This document shows, piece after piece, positions 35,490-43,804 of a stretch of 64,000 nucleotides of DNA; position 1 is the stretch's first letter, and each line of letters begins with the position of its first letter. The position numbers and the translations under genes were made by a program. The stretch is from an uncultured Collinsella sp. GTDB lineage: Bacteria > Actinomycetota > Coriobacteriia > Coriobacteriales > Coriobacteriaceae. The stretch lies in NCBI GenBank assembly GCA_900544115.1, contig UQTW01000007.1:27830-91829 (forward strand), read 5' to 3'. The notes under the pieces were generated by a model, which was not told where the DNA came from, ran no database searches, and worked only from the letters and a program-made list of their open reading frames with translations.

Positions 35490-35605
35490 ACAGCCCGCGC
35501 TGGCTTGCGGAGGGAACCAGGTGGGAATCCTGGGCAAGGGACATTACTGTATAGGACGCGCGGGCGAACCGCCTCGCGCCCCAAGCCAGACTGCTTCGCC
35601 TTTTC
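35490..35605 (+). ncRNA. Cobalamin riboswitch upstream of cbiK
   Basis: The core reads GAGGGAACCAGGTGGGAATC at 35510-35529, then a TACTGTATAGG segment, then AAGCCAGACTGC at 35583-35594, which fits the B12 box region. CTGGCTTG at 35500-35507 can pair with CAAGCCAG at 35582-35589 to close the aptamer. This matches the cobalamin riboswitch consensus (GGGAA, GGTG, ACTGT, AGCCAG). It lies on the plus strand, about 120 bases before the cbiK start, with several small hairpins between them (for example CACGGC/GCCGTG and GCTTGT/ACAAGC) that could form the expression platform. Expected effect: shut-off of the transporter operon when cobalamin is plentiful. Confidence 0.85.
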
Positions 35606-35722
35606 CTCACGGCATCGCCGTGGCGTTAGCTCCTTGTGAACCCCGAGGGGTGCGCTTTTCTTTCGCTTGTGCCGACAAGCAACTGTCGCCGGGGGACCGG
35701 CAAACCGAGGAAAGGAAAAACC

Positions 35723-36649
35723 ATGTCCGACCAGATGTCACGCCGCGGCTTCATGGGCGCCGCAGCAACCGGAGCCGTCGCGCTCGCCGGAGTCGCGCTC
35801 GCGGGCTGCTCCAACACCTCCGCGAGTTCCGAGAAATCTAGTGAAAAGGAGAAGGCCGCGAAGCCGGTCATCCTCGTCACGAGCTTCGGCACGAGCTACA
35901 ACGACTCGCGCCACATCACCATCGGCGCCATCGAAGACGCTATCCGCGAGAAGTACTGGCAGGACTACGACATCCGCCGCGCCTTCACCGCGCAGATCAT
36001 CATCGACAAACTGAAGAAGCGCGACGGCATCACGATCGACAACATGACCGAGGCGCTCGACCGCTGCGTGGAAGACGGCGTGAAGGAAATCGTCGTGCAG
36101 CCGACGCATCTCATGGCTGGCCTGGAATACGCCGACGTGAAAGACGAGCTCGACAAGTACGCCGACAAGTTCGACAAGATCTCGCTCGGCGACCCGCTGC
36201 TCACCTCCGACGACGACTACAAAAAGGTGGCCGCAGCCATTAAGGAGAACATGGCGTCCTTCGACGACGGCGAGACGGCGCTGTGCCTCATGGGCCACGG
36301 CACCGAAGCCGATTCCAACGCCGACTATGCCAAGATGCAGGAAGTGTTCAAGAACGAGGGTTTGACGCAGTTCTTCGTCGGCACCGTCGAGGCTGAACCG
36401 ACCTGCGAGGATGTTATCGCCGCCGCGAGCGCCGCAGGCTACAAGAAGGCCGTGCTCGCGCCGTTCATGGTGGTCGCGGGCGACCACGCGAACAACGACA
36501 TGGCAGACGAGACCGACCCCGACAGCTGGGCTGCGAAGTTCGTGGCCGCCGGCTTCGAAGTGACGTGCCTGCTCCAGGGTCTGGGACAGAACGTCGCGGT
36601 CGACGACATCTACGTCTCGCACGTGGACGACGCCATCGCCAAGCTGTAA
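35723..36649 (+). CDS. cbiK: Exported CbiK-type sirohydrochlorin cobaltochelatase, predicted lipoprotein
   Basis: A 308-residue class II chelatase of the CbiK family that inserts cobalt (or iron) into sirohydrochlorin. Metal-site landmarks are VVQPTHLMAGLEY with His 129, LMGHGTEADSN with His 192, and APFMVVAGDHANNDMA with His 255. Unlike the cytoplasmic Salmonella enzyme it begins with SRRGFMG, a Tat-like motif, a hydrophobic stretch and a lipobox LAGC (Cys 29), followed by a Ser/Lys/Glu linker, so it should be lipid-anchored outside the membrane. A periplasmic CbiK is known from Desulfovibrio. ATG 35723 follows GAGGAAAGGA. It is first in the riboswitch-led operon with the transporter. Confidence 0.92.
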   Translation: MSDQMSRRGFMGAAATGAVALAGVALAGCSNTSASSEKSSEKEKAAKPVILVTSFGTSYNDSRHITIGAIEDAIREKYWQDYDIRRAFTAQIIIDKLKKRDGITIDNMTEALDRCVEDGVKEIVVQPTHLMAGLEYADVKDELDKYADKFDKISLGDPLLTSDDDYKKVAAAIKENMASFDDGETALCLMGHGTEADSNADYAKMQEVFKNEGLTQFFVGTVEAEPTCEDVIAAASAAGYKKAVLAPFMVVAGDHANNDMADETDPDSWAAKFVAAGFEVTCLLQGLGQNVAVDDIYVSHVDDAIAKL

Positions 36650-36795
36650 ACTCGCCGCGCACGGGGGCGCCGGTCGCGTCCCCGTGCAACGGGCATGCGC
36701 CTTTCCCCGACTGACGACGCATGCCCGTTGCATTCGCATCCCGACCGCCCACCGCACGGCACGGGCGGTCGAAGCGATTGAAAGGAACCCCCTCC

Positions 36796-37329
36796 ATGTT
36801 GAAGAAAACCCTCGTCTTCGCCCTGTCGGCGGCGCTTTGCGCGTTCTCGCTCGCCGGCTGCGCCGGAAATTCAAACGACAGCGCAAAGGCAAGCGATGCC
36901 GATTCCCAGGAAAAGACCGAACAGGCGGCCGATGCGCCCGCGGGCGCAAGCGCTGCCCCCATCACCGCCGACAAGGTGGCCGACGGCACCTATCCAATCA
37001 CCGTAGATTCCAGCTCGAACATGTTCAGGATCGTGGACGCCCAGCTCATCGTGGAAAACGGCTCCATGCACTGCGTGATGACGCTTTCCGGCACGGGCTA
37101 CGGCAAGCTCTTCATGGGCACGGGCGACGAGGCTGCCGCCGCAAGCGAGGCCGACTTCATCCCCTATGTGGAAAACGCGGAAGGCAAGTACACCTACGAC
37201 GTGCCCGTTGATGCGCTCGACGAGGACACCGCCTGTGCCGCGTGGAGTATTAGAAAAGAGCAGTGGTACGACCGCACACTTGTGTTCGAATCCGCCGGCG
37301 TCGATCTGCGCGCCGACGCACTGAAGTAA
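36796..37329 (+). CDS. Lipoprotein of unknown function in the cbiK-transporter operon
   Basis: A 177-residue lipoprotein: signal peptide MLKKTLVFALSAALCAFSLA with lipobox LAGC (Cys 22), a low-complexity Ser/Ala/Asp linker (about 24-52), then one compact, probably all-beta domain (about 55-177). The domain runs DGTYPITVDSSS, MTLSGTGYGKLFMG, DVPVDALDED and RKEQWYDRTLVFES. The N-terminal domain of the following binding protein shows the same order of features (YTVSVSLSGGSG, ITWSSSNYDKM, IPVTLDEDI, TIDYTLHFDSS), so the two are probably homologous. I know no named function; binding of a tetrapyrrole or handing it to the transporter is an inference from context. ATG 36796 follows GAAAGGA. It lies 146 bases after cbiK and 4 bases before the next gene. 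Confidence 0.8.
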   Translation: MLKKTLVFALSAALCAFSLAGCAGNSNDSAKASDADSQEKTEQAADAPAGASAAPITADKVADGTYPITVDSSSNMFRIVDAQLIVENGSMHCVMTLSGTGYGKLFMGTGDEAAAASEADFIPYVENAEGKYTYDVPVDALDEDTACAAWSIRKEQWYDRTLVFESAGVDLRADALK

Positions 37330-37333
37330 CGCC

Positions 37334-38905
37334 ATGCGGTCGATTCTTCCCAAGGGGGAAAACAGGAAGCTCCACAGCATCGCGGCGCGCGCGATCGCCT
37401 GCGTTCTCGTCGCCCTGCTCGCGCTTCCCTTCGCGGGGTGCAGTGCGAGCCCGAACGCGACCGGTGGCACGGCGGGCTCTCAGGAATACACGGTGAGCGT
37501 CTCGCTTTCCGGCGGGTCAGGGCGCGCAAGCATCGCCTCACCCACCACAATTGTGAAGGATGGCGACACCTACACCGCGACCATCACCTGGTCGAGTTCG
37601 AACTACGACAAGATGACCGTCGACGGCGTGAACTACGCGCCCGTAAACGACGGCGGCAACTCCACGTTCGAGATACCCGTCACGCTCGACGAGGACATCG
37701 CCGTGTCGGCCGAGACCGTCGCCATGTCGACGCCGCACACCATCGACTACACGCTCCACTTCGACTCATCCACCATGAAGGAGAAATCGGGCGACGATGC
37801 AAGCGGCGGCTCCCCTGCGGGAACGGCTTCAAGCGCCGCGGCCGACTTCCACAACGCCGATTTGGGCTGCGGCTGGGAGCCGACGGGAGCGCTTCAGCTT
37901 GAATACGCCGAGCACTTCACTGTCGACGAGTTCGAAGGCGGCCTGCGGCTTATCTGCGTTTCGAACGGGGAGCGCTTCCTCGTGCTGCCGCAAGATGCGA
38001 AGGTACCTGATGGGTTAAGCTCCGACATCGCGGTCATAAGGCGCCCCGCCAACAAGTTGTGCCTCGTGTCGTCGGCGACGATGTGCCTAGTCGACGCGCT
38101 CGATGCGAACGACAATATCATCATGTCGGGCACGAAGGCCGACGACTGCTCGGTCGTGGGCTTCAAAAGCGCACTCGAAAGTGGGGCGATCGCCTACGGC
38201 GGCAAGTACAGCGCGCCCGACTACGAGCGAATATCGGCCTCGGGCTGTACGCTCGCCATCGAGAACACCATGATCAACCACACGCCCGATGTGAAGGAAA
38301 AGCTGCAGAAGCTCGGGCTCGTCGTGCTCACCGAACAGTCGTCGAGCGAGCCCGAAGCACTCGGGCGCGTCGAGTGGATTAAGCTTTTCGGCGTCCTGTT
38401 CGACAAGGAAGACGAGGCCGCGCACCTGTTCAACGAGCAGAAGGCCCGCGTCGAGCAAACGTCGGGGCTCGCGTCGTCAGGTAAAACCGTGGCGTATTTC
38501 TACATTAACTCGAACGGGACCGCCGTCACGCGGCGGGCGGGCGACTACGTGGCGCAGATGATCGAGCTTGCAGGCGGCAGCTATGCGCTCGATGACGCGC
38601 AGACGGCGTCGACGTCAGGTTCGTCAGTAACGCTCGAAATGGAGCGCTTCTACGCGACGGCGAAGGATGCCGACATCATCGTCTACAACGGCACCATCGA
38701 CGAATCGGTTGCCACCTTGAACGACTTCGTAGGCAAAAACGCGCTATTGTCGCAGTTCAAAGCCGTGAAGAACGGCAACGTCTGGGTCACAAGCGCCGAC
38801 ATGTACCAGCAGATGACTTCTACCGCCGACATTATCGACGAGCTGCACGGGGCGTTCACCGGCGATGACGCGAGCGACTTCCATTATCTGAGGAAGCTCG
38901 GTTAG
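37334..38905 (+). CDS. btuF: Substrate-binding lipoprotein of a BtuF/FecB-type ABC transporter with extra N-terminal domain
   Basis: A 523-residue protein, much longer than usual BtuF or FecB (about 270-340). A signal peptide with lipobox FAGC (Cys 36) is followed by a beta-rich domain (about 47-145) that resembles the preceding lipoprotein, a Ser/Ala/Gly linker (about 152-170) and then a class III periplasmic binding fold (about 190-523). In the latter CSVVGFKSALESGAIAYGG, the long connecting helix (WIKLFGVLFDKEDEAAHLF) and VWVTSADMYQQM are recognisable. Ligand choice between cobamides, cobinamide, heme and siderophores cannot be read; the riboswitch favours a corrinoid or its precursor. The start lies 4 bases after the lipoprotein stop with only a weak ribosome site, suggesting coupling. 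Confidence 0.85.
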   Translation: MRSILPKGENRKLHSIAARAIACVLVALLALPFAGCSASPNATGGTAGSQEYTVSVSLSGGSGRASIASPTTIVKDGDTYTATITWSSSNYDKMTVDGVNYAPVNDGGNSTFEIPVTLDEDIAVSAETVAMSTPHTIDYTLHFDSSTMKEKSGDDASGGSPAGTASSAAADFHNADLGCGWEPTGALQLEYAEHFTVDEFEGGLRLICVSNGERFLVLPQDAKVPDGLSSDIAVIRRPANKLCLVSSATMCLVDALDANDNIIMSGTKADDCSVVGFKSALESGAIAYGGKYSAPDYERISASGCTLAIENTMINHTPDVKEKLQKLGLVVLTEQSSSEPEALGRVEWIKLFGVLFDKEDEAAHLFNEQKARVEQTSGLASSGKTVAYFYINSNGTAVTRRAGDYVAQMIELAGGSYALDDAQTASTSGSSVTLEMERFYATAKDADIIVYNGTIDESVATLNDFVGKNALLSQFKAVKNGNVWVTSADMYQQMTSTADIIDELHGAFTGDDASDFHYLRKLG

Positions 38906-38909
38906 CGCC

Positions 38910-39950
38910 ATGAGAAGCCGGCTTTCCATGGCATACGACGAATCGGGGCGCGCCGCGCGGTGTCGCGTCGTGACGGCGCTGCTCGCTGTTGCCCTCATCG
39001 TGCTCGTCGGGGCCAACCTGTGCATCGGGAGCGTGCTCGTGCCCGCAGACCACATCCCCGGCATCCTTTCGGGCGGCGCGGCCAATTCCATGGAAAGCCA
39101 GGTCATCTGGGAGATTCGCCTGCCGCGCGTGCTTTCAGCTGTGCTTCTCGGCGGGGCACTTTCGCTTTCCGGGTTCCTGCTGCAGACGTTTTTCAACAAC
39201 CCCATCGCCGACCCGTTCATCTTGGGCGTCTCCTCGGGCGCAAAGTTCGTCGTCGCGCTTACGATGATCGTACTTCTAGGCGCGAACATGGCCATGTCTT
39301 CGCCGGCCATGGTGGCCGCAGCGTTTCTGGGCTCGCTTATCACCATCGGCTTCGTGCTCCTCATCGCACGGCGCATAAGTTCCATGGCCATGCTCATCGT
39401 GGCGGGCGTCATGGTGGGATACATCTGCTCGGCGGCGACGAACTTCCTCATCGCCTTCGCCGACGACCAGTCCATCGTGAACCTGCACAACTGGTCTTTG
39501 GGTAGCTTCTCGGGTTCGAGCTGGGACGACATCGCGGTCATCGCGGTCGTGGTGATCACCGTGAGCGCATGCGTATTCGCGATATCGAAGCCCCTTTCCG
39601 CCTTCCAGCTGGGAGAAGCCTACGCGAAAAGCGTCGGCGTGAACGTCGAACGCTTCCGCGTGGTGCTCGTCCTTCTAGCGAGCATGCTCTCCGCCTGCGT
39701 GACCGCGTTCGCTGGTCCGGTGTCGTTCGTAGGCATCGCGGTTCCGCATCTCGTGAAGTCGGCGCTAAAGTCGTCGAAGCCCATCCGCGTGATTCCTGCG
39801 TGCTTCTTGGGAGGCGCCATCTTCTGCGCGGGCTGCGATTTGATCGCGCGCACGCTGTTCTCTCCCGTCGAGCTTTCCATCAGCGCCGTCACCGCCATCT
39901 TCGGCGCTCCGGTGGTTATCGCGCTCATGTTGAAGAAGCGGGTGAGGTAG
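38910..39950 (+). CDS. btuC: BtuC/FecCD-type ABC transporter permease
   Basis: A 346-residue permease with about ten membrane helices. Family segments are IRLPRVLSAVLLGGALSLSG, NPIADPFILGVSSGA, LPFVG-type loop FAGPVSFVGIAVPHLVKSA and CDLIARTLFSPVELSISAVT near the end. It transports iron-siderophore, heme or cobalamin type substrates with its partner ATPase and binding protein. The start follows the binding protein stop by 4 bases, and the ATPase ATG abuts its TAG stop. Assignment to the B12-uptake group rests on the riboswitch and the neighbours. Confidence 0.9.
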   Translation: MRSRLSMAYDESGRAARCRVVTALLAVALIVLVGANLCIGSVLVPADHIPGILSGGAANSMESQVIWEIRLPRVLSAVLLGGALSLSGFLLQTFFNNPIADPFILGVSSGAKFVVALTMIVLLGANMAMSSPAMVAAAFLGSLITIGFVLLIARRISSMAMLIVAGVMVGYICSAATNFLIAFADDQSIVNLHNWSLGSFSGSSWDDIAVIAVVVITVSACVFAISKPLSAFQLGEAYAKSVGVNVERFRVVLVLLASMLSACVTAFAGPVSFVGIAVPHLVKSALKSSKPIRVIPACFLGGAIFCAGCDLIARTLFSPVELSISAVTAIFGAPVVIALMLKKRVR

Positions 39951-41267
39951 ATGGGGGAATTCGTGCCGCGGCCCAAAACGCTCGGAGGGGACATTCCATG
40001 CTTAGACAGTCCTGAGCTCGCACGAAAGCGCCAGAAGGCACTTTCGGCTCGTGCGGAACTGCGCGCGGAACGCCTCCTCCGAGCGGAGCCGAACCTCGAA
40101 ACTACGGTCGAAACGCAGGCTGACGGAGCGCCGCTTTTCCACATAAGCGACCTGTCGGCGGGCTACGACAAGAAGGTCGTAGTCGAAGGCGTCGATCTGG
40201 AGGTTCGCGCGGGCGACGTCGTGGCGCTCATCGGGCCGAACGGCTCGGGCAAGTCGACCATCTTGAAAACCATCACACGCCATCTGGCACCGCTTGCCGG
40301 CGCGGTCGAGCTCGACGGGCGGGAGATTTCCCGATGGAAGACGGCGGAGTTTGCAAGGAACCTTGCCGTTATGCTGACAGATCGCCCCCGGACCGAGCTC
40401 CTCACCTGCCGCGATGTCGTAGAGGCGGGAAGGCACCCCTACACCGGGCGAATGGGCACACTCTCGCCCGACGACCATAGTCGGGTCGACGAGGCCATGA
40501 AAACCGCACATGTGGAAGAGCTCGCCGAGCGCGACTTCATGCAGATAAGCGACGGGCAACGCCAGCGCGTCATGCTCGCACGCGCCATCGCGCAGGATCC
40601 GCGTGTGCTCGTGCTCGACGAGCCCACGTCATATCTCGATATCCGCTACCAGATCGACCTGCTGCGAATACTTCGCCACCTTGCGAAATCGCGGAATGTG
40701 GCTGTCATCATGTCCATCCACGAACTCGAGCTCGCGCAGAAAAGCGCCGACAAGGTGATTTGCGTGAAGGACGGCCGGGTCTTCCGCGCCGGCGCACCCG
40801 AGGACATATTCACGCGCGAGACGATTGGCGAGCTCTACGGCCTTCAACATGGCACCTTCAACGAGCGCTTCGGCAGCGTGGAAATTGGACGCCCGCACGG
40901 CGATGCGCACACGTTCGTCATCGCCGGCGCAGGTACGGGGTCGGCTGTGTTTCGCCAGCTCATCCGGCAGGGCAAGGCGTTCTACACGGGCGTTCTGCAC
41001 GAAGGGGACATCGACTGCGAGCTCGCGCGCGACCTGGCGGCGGAATGCGTGGCCGAGCGCGCCTTCGAGCCGATCGGGGATAGAACCATAGCCCGCGCCA
41101 AAGAGCTCCTCGTCCACTGCGCGCGCCTTATCGTGTGTCCCGCCGCCTTCGGCACCATAAACGCCCGCAACGCAGAGCTCGTCGAGTTCGCACGCTCGCA
41201 CGGTATCGAGGTCATGCGAGCGTGCGAAGGCGCATCGGAGGATTCCCAATTGGGGTGGAAAGGATAA
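39951..41267 (+). CDS. btuD: BtuD/FecE-type ABC ATPase with extra N- and C-terminal segments
   Basis: A 438-residue ABC ATPase; the normal size is about 255. Residues 1-65 are a charged, Ala/Arg/Glu-rich segment. Residues 66-310 are the ABC domain: Walker A IGPNGSGKSTILK, Q-loop region MLTDRPRTELLTCRDVVEAG, signature ISDGQRQRVMLARAIA and Walker B VLVLDEPTSYLDI. Residues about 318-438 form an added domain with a glycine-rich strand-loop-helix VIAGAGTGSAVFRQLIRQG, GVLHEGDIDCELA and LIVCPAAFGTINARNAEL, which looks like a Rossmann-type ligand-binding fold. Its role is unknown; regulation of transport by a nucleotide or corrinoid is a guess. It is the last gene of the operon and of the island. Confidence 0.88.
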   Translation: MGEFVPRPKTLGGDIPCLDSPELARKRQKALSARAELRAERLLRAEPNLETTVETQADGAPLFHISDLSAGYDKKVVVEGVDLEVRAGDVVALIGPNGSGKSTILKTITRHLAPLAGAVELDGREISRWKTAEFARNLAVMLTDRPRTELLTCRDVVEAGRHPYTGRMGTLSPDDHSRVDEAMKTAHVEELAERDFMQISDGQRQRVMLARAIAQDPRVLVLDEPTSYLDIRYQIDLLRILRHLAKSRNVAVIMSIHELELAQKSADKVICVKDGRVFRAGAPEDIFTRETIGELYGLQHGTFNERFGSVEIGRPHGDAHTFVIAGAGTGSAVFRQLIRQGKAFYTGVLHEGDIDCELARDLAAECVAERAFEPIGDRTIARAKELLVHCARLIVCPAAFGTINARNAELVEFARSHGIEVMRACEGASEDSQLGWKG

Positions 41268-41291
41268 ACTGGACTTTCTTTTAAGGATCCT

Positions 41292-41526
41292 CAGGCTACA
41301 GCTCCTACGCCGGCGAGGTCTACAAGGCGCCGGAGAACCTCGTAAACAGGAATTTCCACGCCGACGAGCCCAACCTGCTGTGGCTCACCGACATCACCGA
41401 GTTCAGGCTCCCGGGCGGCGAGAAGGTCTACCTGAGCCCGGTCATCGACTGCTTCGGCGGGATGCTCGTCGCCTGATCGATCGGGCTGCACCCCGACAAG
41501 CGCCTCACGAACTCGAGCCTGCGCCT
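41292..41526 (+). pseudogene. IS3-family transposase (OrfB, integrase core) fragment
   Basis: The plus strand reads YSSYAGEVYKAPENLVNRNF, then HADEPNLLWLTDITEFRLPG, then KVYLSPVIDCFGGMLVA, an in-frame TGA, and SIGLHPDKRLTNSSL. This is the start of the DDE integrase core of IS3-family OrfB, where WLTDITEF carries the first catalytic Asp and VIDCFDG the second; here the latter reads VIDCFGG. The usual Trp after VA is replaced by a stop. No start and no C-terminal half remain. It ends at the tetR stop and marks the right end of the cobalamin island. Confidence 0.85.
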
Positions 41527-42136
41527 AATCCAAGCGAGATTCCAGACTCGACAGGCCATTGAGAGTCAGGTCGTTGGCGACCTCCGAGACGCGCTCGATA
41601 GGAACCGAGCCGTCAGACAGCGCCCATGTGCGATAGATTCCGATAATACCCGACAGCAAAAACGCCAGATAGTAGTCGAACATCTCGTCCTTGAGACCTT
41701 GGGGCAGCAGATCGCGCTCGGCAATCTCATGCTCGAGCGGCACGCGCAAACGCGTCATAAAATCGTCGAGCGGGATGTTTTCAATCAGCTGGCGATTGAG
41801 CACGAGGTTATTGCAAAGTGCCTCGTTGATGGTCTTAAAGAAGGTAGCCGCCGCTCCAAGGGCGCGCTCGTTGGGGTCACTGCCCATAGTGGAAAGCGTC
41901 TTTTCGACCGAGTCGACGATCATCTCGACCACATCGGCGGCGATGGCATCGAGCAGGCCGTCGACCGTGCCAAAGTGCACGTAGAAGGTCTTGCGATCGA
42001 CATTTGCCTCACGCGCGATGGCACTCACGGTAATATCGGCAAGCGGTTTATCCATCAGCAGGCGCTCAAACGCAGAAAGGATGGCATTGCGGCTGCGAAC
42101 GATGCGGCGGTCGAGGCGCGGTTTGCTGGTGTCCAT
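41525..42136 (-). CDS. TetR/AcrR-family transcriptional regulator
   Basis: A 203-residue regulator. The N-terminal helix-turn-helix spans about residues 10-55 (RSRNAILSAFERLL, ITVSAIAREANVDRKTFYVHFG). The C-terminal domain is helical and variable, ending SLESRLD. ATG 42136 (MDTSKPRLDRR) was chosen because AAGGG lies 9 bases upstream. The gene sits between the IS3 fragment and the flippase-like gene, both regions without an obvious operon link, and could regulate the flippase-like protein upstream. The ligand is unknown. Confidence 0.88.
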   Translation of the reverse strand: MDTSKPRLDRRIVRSRNAILSAFERLLMDKPLADITVSAIAREANVDRKTFYVHFGTVDGLLDAIAADVVEMIVDSVEKTLSTMGSDPNERALGAAATFFKTINEALCNNLVLNRQLIENIPLDDFMTRLRVPLEHEIAERDLLPQGLKDEMFDYYLAFLLSGIIGIYRTWALSDGSVPIERVSEVANDLTLNGLSSLESRLD

Positions 42137-42254
42137 GGACGTGTCCCTTCGGAATGTGAGCATTCATCAACAGATGAGAGTTAATCTACGTAAGAGGATT
42201 ATCCCCCATCCGGCACAAAAAAGCCCGGCAACATGAAGAACGCACGACCAACTG

Positions 42255-43559
42255 TTACGCCTTAGGGAGCTTCTTTTTGTTCAAAGCAGCCGGGGACACA
42301 CGAATGCCGTCACCTGTCTGGCGCACATAGGCCTTATGCGAGGGTTTGGCGGCCCCAGAAGCCTTCTGAGCATGCTGATTGGGATCCACGGTAACCGCAT
42401 TCACAGGATGGGGCTTTGCAGGCTTAGAGGACGTCTGAGGCGATCGTCCGAGCTTGCGCATCGCGCGATCCCAGCGTGAGTGGATACTCTCGTTGTGAGC
42501 GCTCTTAAGACCCAGCAGGGGCGCGGCCAAAATCGTCGGCGCGATAAACGTAATGAGGCGCCACAGCAGATAACCGGCGGTCGACGCCGACCCAAAGAAA
42601 TGACCCAGGAACAGCGCGAAGCCACCCTCGGCACCGCCGGTGCCACCGGGCAGGGGAACAGCAGAGCTCAGGAGCTGAACAAAGGCGCTCGCGGCCATGA
42701 CCGAGAAAAAGTCGACTTCGTGGTGGCCAAAGGCAAGCATCAGGAAATACGGCACGAGGTAGAAAAACGCGAGCTGCAACATGGTGATGACCACCGTGAG
42801 CAGCATGGACGAAAAGTGGCCGGCTGAAAGCTTGAACTTCTCGGAGAAAGAGTAGATTTCGCCGTCGACAAACGTACGCCAGCCCTCAATCTTGGTGGCC
42901 GAGACGCCCATTCGCTCGAGCCAATTGATGATGCAGTGCGCGACGCGCGTGACGGTCTTGGGCATGAGCGCGACGGCAAAGATGCCAAGCAGAATGCAAC
43001 AGTGACCGCCAAAGCTAAAGACGCACAGCAGCGTCATGTCGCCATAGCGCTCGGCGAAAAACGGCATTCGGGCAAGCAGCAGAATGGCGCCCCAGGCAAC
43101 GAGGCCAAACTGATACACGATAAAGCGCGTGAACTGCGTGGCACCGGCCTCGCCGACATTTTGGCCTGCCTTGGTCAGGCGGTAGATCTGGGCGGGCGTA
43201 GAGCCCATCATCATGGGCGTCAGGTTGCCAAAGAAGATACCGCTCGCCTCGACCGAGATCAGGTCGCGGATGCCGACGGGCGAATTGGGATCGAGCCAGA
43301 CGGCGATCGCATAGGCGACGATGCCAAAGAACAGGTACAGGAACATGCAAAAGCATGCAGCAACGAGCCACGGCGCCTGAACGCTCGACATGGCAGCCCA
43401 GAACTGTCCCATCTGACCGGTCACAATCAGATAAACGATATAGCCAACCAGCACGACGCCGATAAAAATGGCACCGCGGCGTGCACCCTTGTTGTCATCG
43501 CCGCCCGAGGCCTCAACCTCGACCTGGGGCTTAGATGTATGCTGAGAGGACTCCGTCAT
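42255..43559 (-). CDS. Flippase-like integral membrane protein (UPF0104/AglD family)
   Basis: A 434-residue membrane protein with about eight hydrophobic helices, of the lysylphosphatidylglycerol synthase transmembrane/UPF0104 family. Family marks are GIFFGNLTPMMMGSTPAQIYR and the C-terminal PLPGGTGGAEGGFALFL. The last ~60 residues are a basic, soluble tail. There is no C-terminal aminoacyl-transfer domain, so it is not MprF itself; roles in lipid or glycolipid transfer are guessed from the family. ATG 43559 was chosen because AGAAGGAG lies 4-5 bases upstream. No phosphotransferase or glycosyltransferase partner lies beside it. Confidence 0.85.
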   Translation of the reverse strand: MTESSQHTSKPQVEVEASGGDDNKGARRGAIFIGVVLVGYIVYLIVTGQMGQFWAAMSSVQAPWLVAACFCMFLYLFFGIVAYAIAVWLDPNSPVGIRDLISVEASGIFFGNLTPMMMGSTPAQIYRLTKAGQNVGEAGATQFTRFIVYQFGLVAWGAILLLARMPFFAERYGDMTLLCVFSFGGHCCILLGIFAVALMPKTVTRVAHCIINWLERMGVSATKIEGWRTFVDGEIYSFSEKFKLSAGHFSSMLLTVVITMLQLAFFYLVPYFLMLAFGHHEVDFFSVMAASAFVQLLSSAVPLPGGTGGAEGGFALFLGHFFGSASTAGYLLWRLITFIAPTILAAPLLGLKSAHNESIHSRWDRAMRKLGRSPQTSSKPAKPHPVNAVTVDPNQHAQKASGAAKPSHKAYVRQTGDGIRVSPAALNKKKLPKA

Positions 43560-43664
43560 GAGGCTCCTTCTGACCGTCCAAATATCTTGCATATTGTACC
43601 CGCAAGGGCCACAAGCAGAACGTAAAGCTATGGGCCAAATGGGAATTGCAGATGGTTTGCTCGG

Positions 43665-43700
43665 AAATAAAAAACCCGGGCTTCCGTGGGAAGTCCGGGT
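43665..43700 (-). terminator. Intrinsic terminator after the tRNA pair
   Basis: Stem 43674-43683 with 43691-43700 (one mismatch), followed on the minus strand by TTTTTTATTTCC. It starts 11 bases past the CCA end of tRNA-Glu. Confidence 0.85.
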
Positions 43701-43710
43701 CTCAGATTCA

Positions 43711-43787
43711 TGGTAGCCCGTACCAGATTCGAACTGGTGATCTCCGCCTTGAGAGGGCGGCGTCCTAAACCGCTAGACGAACGGGCC
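43711..43787 (-). tRNA. tRNA-Glu (anticodon CTC)
   Basis: A complete cloverleaf on the minus strand. The acceptor stem GGCCCGT pairs with ACGGGCT, the anticodon stem CCGCC/GGCGG encloses the loop CTCTCAA with anticodon CTC, and the T arm carries GTTCGAATC. The 3' CCA is encoded. It reads GAG codons. Confidence 0.95.
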
Positions 43788-43804
43788 ATATGTAGCAAAT
43801 GCAA

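Noticed and set aside
35287..35610. 107-codon minus-strand frame between cbiF and cbiK
   Set aside because: It is the reverse of the cobalamin riboswitch and has no ribosome site in proper place.
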